NCBI RefSeq assembly: GCF_035083965.1 | Contig: NC_089727.1 | Location: forward strand, 5,461,501-5,525,500 | Reading direction: 5' to 3' | Origin: Branchiostoma lanceolatum | Taxonomy: Eukaryota; Chordata; Leptocardii; Amphioxiformes; Branchiostomatidae | DNA: 64,000 bases | Shown here: in pieces, positions 12,201-22,470 of the stretch | How the letters are laid out: the number at the start of each line of letters is the position of its first letter | Position numbering within the stretch: position 1 is the first letter of the stretch | Translations under genes and position numbers: made by a program | Notes under the pieces: generated by a model | The model's database searches: none | What the model was told of the DNA's origin: nothing | Seen by the model: the letters and a program-made list of their open reading frames with translations, nothing else

Positions 12201-15050
12201 TCTAAAATGATATAATCTGATACTTTTACAATGTTGATCTGTGGCTAATGGCAGTTGGTGTTTTAAGGGAGGATATGTTTTTTCTGTGAGTGTCTCTGTA
12301 CTACTTTAGAAGTTGTCTTGGCTTTTTACTTTGTTTTGCTGTGCCCCCGAGTGTTTCCTTTTTCCATGTATCTATTTGTTTGCGTAATTTCTTTTTTAAA
12401 TACACAGATAAAGAGATAAAAATCCCCAGTCTTCAAAACGACAAAAAGAAACAGATATTTTAAGAATAAGAGGATTTGTACCGATTTCTTGATGTATTTT
12501 GTTATCGAGAGAACAATATCAATTTTTTTAATGCAGTTGACATGTTGTATTTTCCCCACATATTACAGCAATGATGTCACATCAACTCCAAACGAAGAGA
12601 AAAGTAACGTGGCCACTCTACACTCCAGTGAGTACCTATTTTCTTTCTCTATATGGAAGTATATCCATGTTAACGACACGGGAGTTAGAGAGAACCTAGT
12701 GGTTAAAAAACTTGATGGATGTGGAGCAGGTTTTAATCGTAGGTTGTGGCTTCAGTGGCCTTCAACTTAATGTAATACTGCTCGACATGTTGAATTTTTA
12801 TTCATTTACTTTTACGCAGGTCAATCCTTTTTAATCCACTCGTTTGTTTACATGTATAGTTGTAGAAGACCTTACAACAGTCGCAGTACTTTTGGTGTCA
12901 ATGAATATTGTTTGTATAATTACAAGTATTACTGCTGCAAATTTACTCAATCTAGTTTTGTTCATTTCAGAGCAATAGCTTTGAAGAAAACCTGCTGGAG
13001 GCCATGAAGGACCCGTTTCTCACATCCTTCAACTCCAGACATCGTGTCAGGAAACCGGCATACTCGGTAAGAGATTGCGTTTTGGAGTACTAGTGTTTTT
13101 AAAAAGACATAACGTACACCCATTAAGGGTGATTAACGCTTACGTGTGGTTGAAGTTTATGTTGGAAGGAGTTGAAAGATACATGATATATAACAAGATG
13201 TGCTAGAGGTCAAGCTTTGTTTTAGTTCGAACTCTTTACTCTTGTAAAGAGTAAGATAGAAGAAGAACTTGCATAGAAGAAGTCTTTGATATAGTGTTAC
13301 AATCTAGTGGGATATCAGATAAATCAACATGCACTCCCTTGCAGCGCGGGCGGGTCCACCTCCCTCCCCTGAGACTTCCCCTTAGCCCGGGGAGCGTTGA
13401 GACCTCGGCCAGGAGCCGCCGGTCGGAGGTGGGGAGGTCCCGGGTGGGGAGGCTGTCTCACGCCGACGGAGACATCCAGCTGTTCCTGCAGGACACCGCT
13501 AACGACTCCTGGAGGGGAGACGCGCCCTCCGTCAGACACGCGTACTTACAACTCGGCTTCGTCGGTCCGGGCGAAATCTTCGTAAGTTTATCATTATTAT
13601 ACTTTCATACATATGGCTTTCTAAGTCGTGACTAAACCAGTACAAATTGTGTGTTACATTTAAATGTATTTGTCCTCCATAGCCCAATCCAGACTCTCTA
13701 GCCCAGTGTCTTAGGAACGAAATAACATAAAGACAACAAAGCACAAAAAAGAAAATAGTCATGACTCATGAGCATAATTTGTGTATATTTCGTGATATAT
13801 ACTTTTATTTTCCCGTAAACAGTCCGGTCTGGCCCCGGATTAGTATATGCAACCGATGTACTATGTCGTCGCTTTACGTAACATTTTACCTTGAAATGTT
13901 ATTTCCGAGAGAAAAAAAATGAATAAAGAAAGACATAGGCATAATTTTACGTTTGAATGTCCCCACAGGGCACTAGCGACCTGCTGAAGAACTACCAGGA
14001 CCCGGATGACGAGCATAAGGACGAGGTGCAATCTGTCAGCTTGGTGAGTCACAAAAAAAGATATCAAAACCGGCAGTTCCGATGCAGTACCGTAGAAAGC
14101 CGCCAGGAGGCCCTTTATCAAACTTGACCTTCGTTTTTTCGACCCCTACTCACCTACCAATTAGCATAAGAGATCGTCCAAAGCTTTTCGAGTTATGCTC
14201 TCCACAAACACATCCACAACAAAACCTCAAACGGCACCGAAAACAAATCTTCCTGGCAAAGGTAACAACGTCACAACATTGTCATTGCACACATACCCTC
14301 AACTACTAATAACGGCTGTTATAAAGTAACAATCAAAACGTAATACATTTGCATTTTTGAGTAATAACACCCAACCGTTGTTCCCACCTGCCCAGGTGAG
14401 TGACGGTGCGGAGTTGGTTCTCATCAACAAGCGGTTCTTCCTGAAGTACGCCAGTAACCAGGCACTCATGAAGATTCAGGCAGCGGTAAGGCCACTACAA
14501 TATTTTAGTTACAGTGGTTGAATGGCAATATCGCTGTAAACACGGTCCAGGTTTTCGCACCAAAGTCAAGGAACAAGACGAGTTGTCTTTTGTTTCATTT
14601 AAATGTCGATGAATGAACTAGGCAGAAAGGAATCATCACTACATTTTCAATCACATTTTCCGACTTCAATTTCTTTTAAGAAAGAAATACATGTGATAGA
14701 TAATCAGGTCTTGGATGAGTAGGTTTACCATTGTTCTTTGCGTTCACATTGAAGTATTTCTTTTATATTCGTTTGTTTCTTTTTCTTGCCATGGTGAGAT
14801 TCCTCCAGATTCTCTCCTCCATTCGTCTTCTTTTTATCGCTTGTTCGCTATCCGTATCCCTTTCTCGCCCATCTTGTTCTTCACGATCTGACACGAATTC
14901 CCTCGCCTCCCTTAGCACAACGACGTCGTCTCCCCTGACAAGGCCACGGAGTCGCTGACCCAGCAGGACACCTGGGGGCAGTACAAGAAAGTCATCATGA
15001 AGAAGACGATGAGCCCGAACGGCGTCCTCTACCGGAGCTCGCTATCATGA
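3225..15050 (+). CDS. CNBD2: CNBD2-like cyclic-nucleotide-binding-domain protein (19 exons, complete)
   Basis: Exons: 3225-3869, 5892-5948, 7314-7384, 8765-8876, 9251-9319, 9662-9750, 10028-10101, 10483-10568, 10798-10881, 11082-11134, 11360-11437, 11548-11608, 12049-12163, 12569-12627, 12971-13066, 13345-13581, 13969-14043, 14396-14485, 14916-15050. All have AG/GT borders and join in phase, giving 2286 nt, 761 aa and TGA. Residues 1-180 are acidic, Ser/Gly/Pro-rich and probably disordered. A helical stretch follows (GLARFRHAVEILMIL). The first cNMP-fold domain starts near residue 322 (RYLKSTKPFSVF) and includes RVIAFQQRKPERFYYVLTGR. A second begins near 445 (LFRDFPCELF, then WMYIVKSGKCKLVRR), is interrupted by about 130 low-complexity residues, and resumes near 640 (LGFVGPGEIFGTSDLL). 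The canonical FGE..R(T/A)A phosphate-cassette residues are not evident. The domain order fits vertebrate CNBD2, linked to spermatogenesis. Start: first ATG after an upstream in-frame stop. Exon 14 is the least certain; it was kept because its phase fits. Confidence 0.82.
6690..6760. repeat. Possible truncated copy of the window's main MITE family
   Basis: In CNBD2 intron 2, TTCCACTAGACGGTGATCC and the nearby ACAGCGACTAAA resemble the terminal repeat of the foldback family described at 24383 and 31254. Only one end is recognisable. Confidence 0.35.
7499..7708. repeat. Imperfect direct duplication in CNBD2 intron 3
   Basis: Two similar blocks (about 7499-7580 and 7616-7708) share TATATCCTA, an A-rich run, GCCCGAT, CTCGTCTT(T/C)GTGAACTAA and GGAGG in the same order. 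Non-coding and diverged. Confidence 0.45.
8405..8630. repeat. Possible MITE-like inverted-repeat element in CNBD2 intron 3
   Basis: The left part carries CCGCAGTAGTCTCTACCAGACT. The right part, read on the other strand, carries CTGCGGCTCTAGGCTCTACCAG. Internal segments CGGCTATAGGGAGAATATTTG and its inverse near 8505-8535 also pair imperfectly. The layout suggests an old foldback element; its ends are uncertain. Confidence 0.4.
10244..10400 (-). mobile_element. Candidate retroposon 3' end (minus strand) in CNBD2 intron 7
   Basis: A long T/A-rich run (about 10246-10283) is followed by CTTTATTCAC. On the minus strand this reads GTGAATAAAG then poly(A), the look of a retroposed 3' end. Its 5' limit and family are unknown. 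Just after it, at 10409-10447, a 20-bp unit AGATTAAACCACATAT is repeated twice. Confidence 0.35.
14099..14272. repeat. Dispersed repeat, copy 1 (CNBD2 intron 17)
   Basis: Shares a series of landmarks with 25024-25196: GCCGCCAG at one end, ACC(C/T)ACCTACCAA(A/T), CGAGTTATGCT, runs of CACA/CATA, and GGCAAAGGTAA / GGCGAAGGTAA at the other end. No coding potential; probably a small non-autonomous element. Confidence 0.55.
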
Positions 15051-15147
15051 CAGGGTCTATTATATAAAGCTGTGTTAGTGCAATTTGAAAGAAAACAAAC
15101 TATGATTTTCATTCGTGCCATATAGAATTATGTCAATATCGTAAATC

Positions 15148-15420
15148 TTATAGTTACCATGACACCTGCGGCAGTTCTACGGTAAAATGATACCCATTCA
15201 TATCAAACACTTGCTGTTCTATGGTTACCATGACAATTTGTAGTTTACCGGTCGCCAACTGTCACTGTGCTGTCGTAGCCATGAGAACCATTTCAGCTCT
15301 ACAGTTTCCATGACGCCCGTTGTACTCGATTTCTATGTAATAACAATGATAGCTGCTGTAGTTATGTGGTAGCCATGGTATCATGGGATCCACAGAAGTT
15401 GCCATGTCAGTCATCACGTA
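15148..15420. repeat. Recurring GTTACCATGAC-type motif in the CNBD2 3' UTR
   Basis: Variants of TAxxGTTxCCATGAC occur at about 15149, 15220, 15272, 15297, 15369 and 15398, spaced roughly 25-75 bases apart. They look like remnants of a degenerate tandem array lying between the CNBD2 stop and its candidate poly(A) signal. Confidence 0.4.
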
Positions 15421-15573
15421 AAAGTAATGACGCCATTTACTTAAAATGACGTTAACTAATTTATATTTTTGTATCAAGCGTGTTGAAAAATATGTTATGA
15501 ATGTATATCTATAGAGTGACAATGACATAGTGATTGTACTGCGACATCCGCATTTATTACGCAGGAAAATGAA

Positions 15574-15579
15574 AATAAA
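15574..15579 (+). terminator. Candidate poly(A) signal of the CNBD2-like gene
   Basis: AATAAA lies about 525 bases after the TGA at 15050, giving a plausible 3' UTR. Confidence 0.45.
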
Positions 15580-15599
15580 AGTATTCCCGTCTAAGCCAC

Positions 15600-16717
15600 T
15601 GTCCATGTGAACTCTGTTACTCCATAAACTGTTGCAATTTTGAATCTAGTGAAAACAAATTGACACCTTTTCCTTATTATTACATCATACCAACAGAATA
15701 CTTTGGATAGTTATGAATAAAATTCCTGGTGTACTCAGGGTCATACGAAATATCCTTCGCTAATTGGCAATTGGCTGATGGTGGCGGAGGGAAAGCCTCT
15801 GCAGGGAGGAAGTGCCCAGATATAACAGCAGCAACGATAACGTCATCGATTTTCGACACGTGGAGTTTATAGTCTGATGTCATCAAGAGGAAAGAAAATA
15901 AAACAGTCTGAGAATTTCGTAAGTTCACGTTCAATTCTAAAGAGAGTAAATAATCAATACGTCATAATTGTAACATCAATGATGGGCGGAAGACTAAGCA
16001 CAATCTAGAGCACTATATACACCCTTTCAAGCATTTTGTAAAAGATAGTCTGCATCTGTTACTTCTGTTATTTCGTGTCACAACAAGGCCAATATCCCAG
16101 CATTGTTCTAAATGTCAGGAGTCTGTTACAAGGTGGCTGTGTTTTAGGCTCATCAACTTCTGCAAATGTACAAAAGGAACGAGTATGAGTCATCTCCAAA
16201 TTAAAAACATGACCAAAAGGTAAAAACAAAACAATTTGTTCCTTAAGTACTATAGTTTACGGATGGTAAACCTTTGCACCGATCCTGTAAGTAGTTTGTA
16301 TGTATCTAAACTAATCATGGCGGTGTTCGGTTTAGATTTGCAACAGTTATCAATGTCAAATCGGCAAATATTAGATGCATGTTGACCTTCTAGACCTGTA
16401 AAATCCCCAAAGCAACGCTCCTTGAGGTCAGAGGGGATTCCCCCGTACTGGTCATGAGTCATTTGCGCGGTGCACTGATTGGCTGTGAAACTTGAACAAC
16501 ATGTTTACCTGTGCAGGTACCTAACGCCTCGTCTCCTTGGGGAGTGTAAGGGGTTGGGTGGGTTTTTCTCTGCTCTTAAAAATCTGAGTCATATCTAATC
16601 TAATACGAACTTTTCCGTTGCATCACATGGCTAACTATTGGAAAAAAGGATTTGAAAATCATCTGATGATGTGCATTTGGCTTCGTTTGAAATACTGGCA
16701 CAAGAACGACGTTCATC
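15600..16717. other. CNBD2 to TNF-ligand intergenic region
   Basis: No gene, RNA or repeat is supported here. Open frames on either strand lack recognisable domains. The TNF-ligand promoter and 5' UTR must lie toward its right end, but no core promoter element is convincing. Confidence 0.4.
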
Positions 16718-19700
16718 ATGGGTTGTAAAGGTGTCTACAAGGAGCACAGATTCGGCCATGTTCTTGAACTGATAGTGTTTTTCCAGCTCGTCTTGCTTTT
16801 GGCTCTCTGCGTCAGTTTTGTGACGGTCACTGTCAATCTTAATGCTGAGATTGAGGAGCTGAGGACTCAAGTGAAGGAGAGTACCTCCGAGAAGCAGTCT
16901 GGGGACGAGAGCTGGGCGAATCACCCTGGTCTCACTGCTATTGTCCAAAATGTAAGTAGGCTTTGTTACCGCGTGCCTCCAGTATTGAACAAGTTCGTTT
17001 TCTTCTCTTCTTACAAAGAGATCAATCATAACATTAGTTGTTTGAAAGTCTCCATTTCGGAATTTGGGCAGAACCATGCACGTTTAACAGCTCACTATCA
17101 AAGTTACTCTGTGGCCAACCACAAAACCACATGAGCTAAATTACGGACCGCATTTTCTACCGTAAACATGCACATGTTTAGCTCTAACCACACGTTCCGG
17201 TCTTACGATTATCTATACCACGGAAAGACGATGCACCTGCAAGCTGTCACGAGCTAAAGAGCAGCGTAAGCACTTAAAACTGAGAGAACAGGGTATTGTA
17301 TGCACTATACTGGTTTAATTGCACTGCCCTCCCTGTTTCTAGTTTTGCACTGTTTCTACAATTCAACATCGTTTAACTCTATGCTCCTACAGTTCTGTTT
17401 TGAGCCAAACAAGACCTGGGAAGACCACATGATGACATATTGGGTTGATATTACGTAACGCGATGACTAAGACTTTCCATGTGTTTCTCTATGACCGACA
17501 GTCTGTTGTGGGAAAGTCCGACATGTTTTTACTTTCACAACCACCCGTTGCTGTCATTCTAGACACGCACTCTTTGTTGTCAGTCAATAGAGTGAGACAA
17601 TTGCGCAGGTAGAAAAACAAGTTTTGTGGTCAACAACTTTCAGATGTACGTGACAGTATAACAAATGAGCTTAACAGACTTCATTGAAGAAATTTAAATC
17701 AGAAGTAACTATACGTACAATTTAATTTTCTTCAATGAAGTCTGTTAAGCTCATTTGTCAATAGAGTGAAACAATTGCGGTGGTAGAAAAACAAGTTTTG
17801 CGGTCAACAACTTTCAGGTGTACGTGACAGTATGACAAATGAGCTTAACAGACTTAAAAGAAAATCAAATTATACGTACTAGTAACTACTGTATTCATAC
17901 AAGTACAGTTGCCCAGAGAGTGTTTGTTCATTGTCTCCCGGGCGTATGTTTGCTAAGTCGTTATAAATTTTCACCTGTCTGACCTCTAACCCATGTTTGT
18001 TTTGCAGATTGTTGCGCAAGCCTTGGGGAATATTTCAACTGACAAAGGTGCGTAGTCTGATAACAGTTAGCCTCAAGGCCTGAAAATCTTTTAATTTCAA
18101 ATTGTATTCAATACATATACATATGAGAACTTTATGTTAGAGGATAACAATTAGTTGATGAGCGTAGAGTAATCTAAGCACAGTTGGAATGGATGGTGAG
18201 GAAAATGATGAGAAGAGAAGCATATATTGAGTCAGACGTTAATGTTCTCTTCTTTTTAGTTAAGAAATACTGATCTCCCTACCGAGTCAGAAGCAAAGAA
18301 CTTTCAACGTTAGCGTCGAAATAGCACACATATGTTATGATAGCAACGTTTGGCCTTGTTATTATGTACCAAATATACTTTTTACAAAATGCGCACTGAG
18401 AGATTTACAAAAAACGTACGGTTGACAAGGAAATTTGCTTTTTCGTGATTTTTTTGGGTCTTTTACCAGAGCAAGACAGAAAACAGACCGGCCGTTTCAC
18501 CCCTTACGGCCCCCTGTACCTGTCAGAAGATGACGGGAAGGGAGACGGGAAGGCAGGCGGGAAGGGAGGCGGGGAGGACCGAGTGTACCTGGCCAAGCCA
18601 ATGGCCCACCTCACGGGGTCAATCAAGGCGGAACTGATGGACCCAAACAGGGGTACGTATGACATAACGCAATTCCTCCAATTAAACAGACGTATGGGAT
18701 CACACAGCTGTATCAGCATATCAGCATGATGAATCCTGTATAAAGTGAAAGTGACCACTTGTTTACATAGACCAGGTTTTATGGGTCCTCTGACTGGTCG
18801 TCTTTGTAGATCGACTGTAAATACTTATGTTATGTATCAGTAGCCATGGAGAAAGAGAGAGACTATTCAATCAGGTCTTACCGAACTTGGTCTTGTGTAC
18901 GCTGACTACAGCCATGGTCGTACATTGAGATTGTTCGATGTTTGATTTTTTTTATCAGAATCAATTAGATTTGAATAAATCTAATCCATTATTCTTCCTG
19001 CACTCGGAAAAAACGTAGAGCGTACATACATATGACTACAATACGCGCAAAACATAACATCTACATACATGACTAAAACAGGCACTGCATTATAGAGCAA
19101 CATTTCAATTGTAGGCGTAACGCATTAATGTTCTAATGTTCTCCATCTCCACCTGACCAGTACTTCGCCCTAAGAACTCCCTGGTGCGAGTGAGAGGTTG
19201 GGAGTGGGCACAGGGCCTGGCGAGTCTCGCTAACGGTATGAAGTACGGCGGCGGGTACATCCAGGTGCCCATGGATGGACTGTACTACGTCTACAGGTAT
19301 ATATAATCTCTTAAGCCCCCCGGCCCTCTCACTGGACACCCGGCACGCTGGCGGCGTCGCTGCGGCCGATCGAATTGACAAAGCACTCAAAGCAACGGGT
19401 TTCATCGACAAAAAACGAATCTTTTTAAGCTTTGTTTGTTTTGTTGTCTTTTTGTCATACTTGTACGTTTTGCATGATATTCCCATTATAAGTCAAGGGT
19501 ACCACAAGTCCAGTTTAGGCCGCAGCGACGCCGCCAGCGTGCCGCGGGTCCAGTGAGAAGGGGGATTCACACTACAACCAAAGTTTCTTTTTTTGTAAGA
19601 TGATTTGATGCCTGACGTATATGGATTCTTATCAATAAACTATCCCAAAACATCTATAAACAGATTTTTTTGGTAGGCATTGACGATAAACCATTTCTTC

Positions 19701-20428
19701 TGTATGTTCTTCTAGCCAACTGTACTTCAGGTACATGAAAGGTGATGACGGGACCAGGAAGCACGTTCAGATGCTTCATTACACCTTCAAGAGAAGCGAC
19801 ACCTACCGGGTGGCGCAGGAACTCATGAAAAGTGCCCGCACAAAGTGAGTATAGCAAGGTCAACTTACAGCAAATCAAAACGCCAAGAATAGGATTTACA
19901 CATTGCCTACATACTAGTAAGGGTGAAACTGACCTGGACATATATCTTCTATAATCATAGAAAGAAAACTCATATTGATTTGCACATTTCCAAGCCAAAT
20001 AACGTTGACAAGAGCGACGACCTCGCTGCGACCGATGGATTTGACACAGCCCTCAACGAATTTCAGAGATAAAAACCTTTTTTACACTTTGCATGTTTTG
20101 GTTTCTTATCAGTCTTGCTTTTACATTTGCATGATATTCCAATCATGAAGTCAAGGGTTACACAAATCCATTTTAGGTCGCAGCGAGGTCGCAGCACGAT
20201 CGCCGTCCATCGGAATAACTTAACTGTATCTGAATCACCCTCTCCCCTCTCCCCTCTCCCCTTTTCCACAGGTGCTGGAGTAAGCACACAGACTACGAGC
20301 TCCTGTCCACCTACCAGGGCGGCGTGTTCCGCCTCAGGCGGGGGGACAGGCTGTACGTGGCCGTCAGTAACGTCGACCTCGTCAACTTTGAGGAGACCGC
20401 CAGCTACTTCGGAGCGTTTCTCATCTAA
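16718..20428 (+). CDS. TNFSF10: TRAIL-type TNF-superfamily ligand (6 exons, complete)
   Basis: Exons 16718-16951, 18008-18047, 18470-18652, 19161-19296, 19716-19844, 20272-20428 join in phase to give 292 aa (human TRAIL has 281). It is a type II membrane protein: a short basic cytosolic tail, a single membrane span at about residues 18-39, then a stalk of about 90 residues that includes a Gly/Lys/Asp-rich run. The C-terminal TNF homology domain starts near residue 134 (MAHLTGS) and contains GLYYVYSQLYFRY and LMKSARTKCWSKHTDY. It ends in SYFGAFLI, the usual last strand. Cys242 sits where TRAIL carries its zinc-coordinating trimer-axis cysteine. These stretches resemble TRAIL more than other TNF ligands. 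The expected role is a trimeric ligand for death-type TNF receptors; the receptor is not visible here. The start is the only Met before the membrane span. Confidence 0.88.
17584..17855. repeat. Composite direct and inverted repeat in TNF-ligand intron 1
   Basis: A unit of about 98 bp (17584-17681) recurs directly at 17758-17855 with few changes (shared GTAGAAAAACAAGTTTTG and GGTCAACAACTTTCAG). Between them, 17661-17698 and 17721-17758 are near-perfect inverted copies (ACAAATGAGCTTAACAGACT against AGTCTGTTAAGCTCATTTGT), with a 22-base centre. The arrangement suggests a foldback element or a duplication-inversion event. Confidence 0.7.
19313..19564 (+). mobile_element. MITE family 1, copy A (TNF-ligand intron 4)
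   Basis: Long terminal inverted repeats: GGCACGCTGGCGGCGTCGCT on the left matches the inverse of CAGCGACGCCGCCAGCGTGC on the right, and CTCTCACTGGAC matches GTCCAGTGAGA. The AT-rich core holds TTTGTTGTCTTTTTGTCATAC and GCATGATATTCC, shared with the other copies. No transposase is encoded. Confidence 0.75.
20009..20217 (+). mobile_element. MITE family 1, copy B (TNF-ligand intron 5)
   Basis: Same core as copy A (TTGCATGATATTCCAATCAT, AAGTCAAGGGTTACAC) flanked by CGACCTCGCTGCGACC and its inverse GGTCGCAGCGAGGTCG. The left terminus is worn and the right ends in GATCGCCGTCC. Confidence 0.7.
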
Positions 20429-21836
20429 CAGTTGTGACAAATAGCTGAAAGAGCTTTGTGCGAAATGTCAGTTTGAGTCTCAATCACTTTGGCTAGATAC
20501 AGTCGAAGTTTTATAGCAAAGCACAGTGAGTAACCAAATGAAGGGACAAAGAAACCTCGTTGTGCTTGTCAGTTCATCGATGCAGAAAAACATGTACAGT
20601 TTTATCAAGTCTGATCAAGGGTGATACTATACTTTCTAATAATCGCTTTTTTGTTGATTTTGTATTTACATGAGTGAAAAATGTCTCTTGTCTTCCTCGG
20701 TTTTGAAGTTGTATCGCCGACGTACTTGGTGTAGTTGTATATAGCACATGTACATGTACTAGTATGTAGCTTTTTATACCTCCTGTGAAAGTTCTAAACT
20801 TTACAACTAGTGCCATTCTGTGGTGTTACATGCGTTTCGGGAACTAGATCTATGTTGATAGTCTATTTTTACAATTTGGAATTTTTATACTTTGGTACAA
20901 GGTTTCTAAAACTAAGATTTTCTATTATACACGAGTGTATTTTTATGAGAAAATACAGCAATACTACGTTGTTCTGCTTCTTTGTATCATATCGTTTACC
21001 TAAACGAATTCTCCGATGATAGGCAAAAACACAACACCCGTTTACACACAACTATGTTCATCTATTCTTAACTTGTGCCTCAAAATAGACCAATTAAGGT
21101 TTGCAGGGCGGCTGATTGTCTCTCTCTAAGTGCTAAAAAAGTAATATATACCGTGGCGCTTATACGGTTAAGATTATAATGATTCCCATACTTCCTCTCG
21201 CAGATGACAATATTATCTTGTCAGTACACTGTACTACATTTAGATTAACTACAAAAAGGGAGCCCTTTCATGCGTGAATTGTGTCGTGGTATACAACTTA
21301 GAAAATTCTATTGTAATTACGTAATGAGCGGTAAACACATAGCAACGAACACACAAGGCCATCGCCATAGAAGTCCCAAAGGTACGGTTTGTTTGCAAAG
21401 GACAAATATTATTTCAAGCGTACACGAAGCTCCTGTATGCTGGGCAGAGCATACAGAAGTTGTGTTATTTTATTTATTGCCTGTCGGCTGATAACGGAGT
21501 TACAAGCTAACAGCAATCTACTCGTAACTCTAGACACGATCGTGAAAAAGAACCTATTCCTTTAGTGCACGGGACTCAACAAAGGACCCTTTTGTTTTCA
21601 GTTAGGATATTTGTTTGGGTTGAAAGTAACTCCGACCCCAGGACGTCACTGAGGATACAAAACAAAGGATCGATGTCACGAGAGAGGGAGGGGGGCGTCT
21701 GGTGAGTCACGGTTTTCCCGCCTGTTGTTGGGGTCAAACTTTCAAACTGTCGGAGTCAGATCGCGAGTTTCACTTCCTGTTTTTGGTGAAAATTTGAGAA
21801 AAGCTTGCCATTTCTTGCTCGTGTAGGTGATACAAT
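20429..21836. other. TNF-ligand 3' flank and 5' flank of the first TMEM272-like gene
   Basis: No gene is supported. The TNF-ligand 3' UTR must start here; no clear AATAAA stands out close to the stop. From about 21640 the sequence becomes more G-rich and leads into the short first exon of the TMEM272-like gene. No coding ORF with recognisable domains is present. Confidence 0.4.
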
Positions 21837-22417
21837 ATGGAAGGTGAGTGTCCGTTATTTACGAATTGAACATCATCGGCGAAAGACTACAGGTTCCATT
21901 GTAAATATTTCATGGGTAATACGAAGTGAGGGGAGAGGTGACGAGGAGCGGAGCTTGTCCTTGACACGGGTAGGAAGTGCGTTTGAAGAGAAGCCGTGGC
22001 TCTTGGTACAACGGGCAAGCTAGGTGTCACCCATAGGCAGACATGGTTTGTATCAAGAAAGAAGTCAGAAAGGCAGTGTACCATACGGACAGGTTTTACA
22101 GGTGTATGGCAGGGCCTACGACTCAAGGAAAGAGGTGGGCGGGGTGGTCGATACTGTACATTAAAACCACTACCGCCTGATTGCAGCCGTCATAAAGTCC
22201 AATATGGACACCTTCTGAACCCCACAGTACAGTGAAAACGCCACTTTTGTTGTCACTGAATCCAGAAACGCCATATGTAGCCGTCGCTTTCTGACTTCCG
22301 CTTTCACTGCGGTGATCTTTTCGGTTCTGCACCCTGACTATAAAGGCATCATGAACTCTAAATAGCAATTCTGTACAGTACTGTAATATACAGTGTAAAT
22401 GTAACATGATGGCATGC

Positions 22418-22470
<53 letters not shown>

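Noticed and set aside
12489-12770. 93-codon + frame including CNBD2 exon 14 in another frame
   Set aside because: Only the alternative frame joins exons 13 and 15 without a stop; the long frame would hit TAG at the start of exon 15.
16631-17077. 148-codon minus-strand frame
   Set aside because: Antisense to the TNF-ligand first exon, which has a membrane span, a correct splice donor and in-phase downstream exons.
19275-19556. 93-codon + frame over TNF-ligand intron 4
   Set aside because: It is the splice-site read-through into MITE copy A; the exon ends at 19296 and rejoins in phase at 19716.
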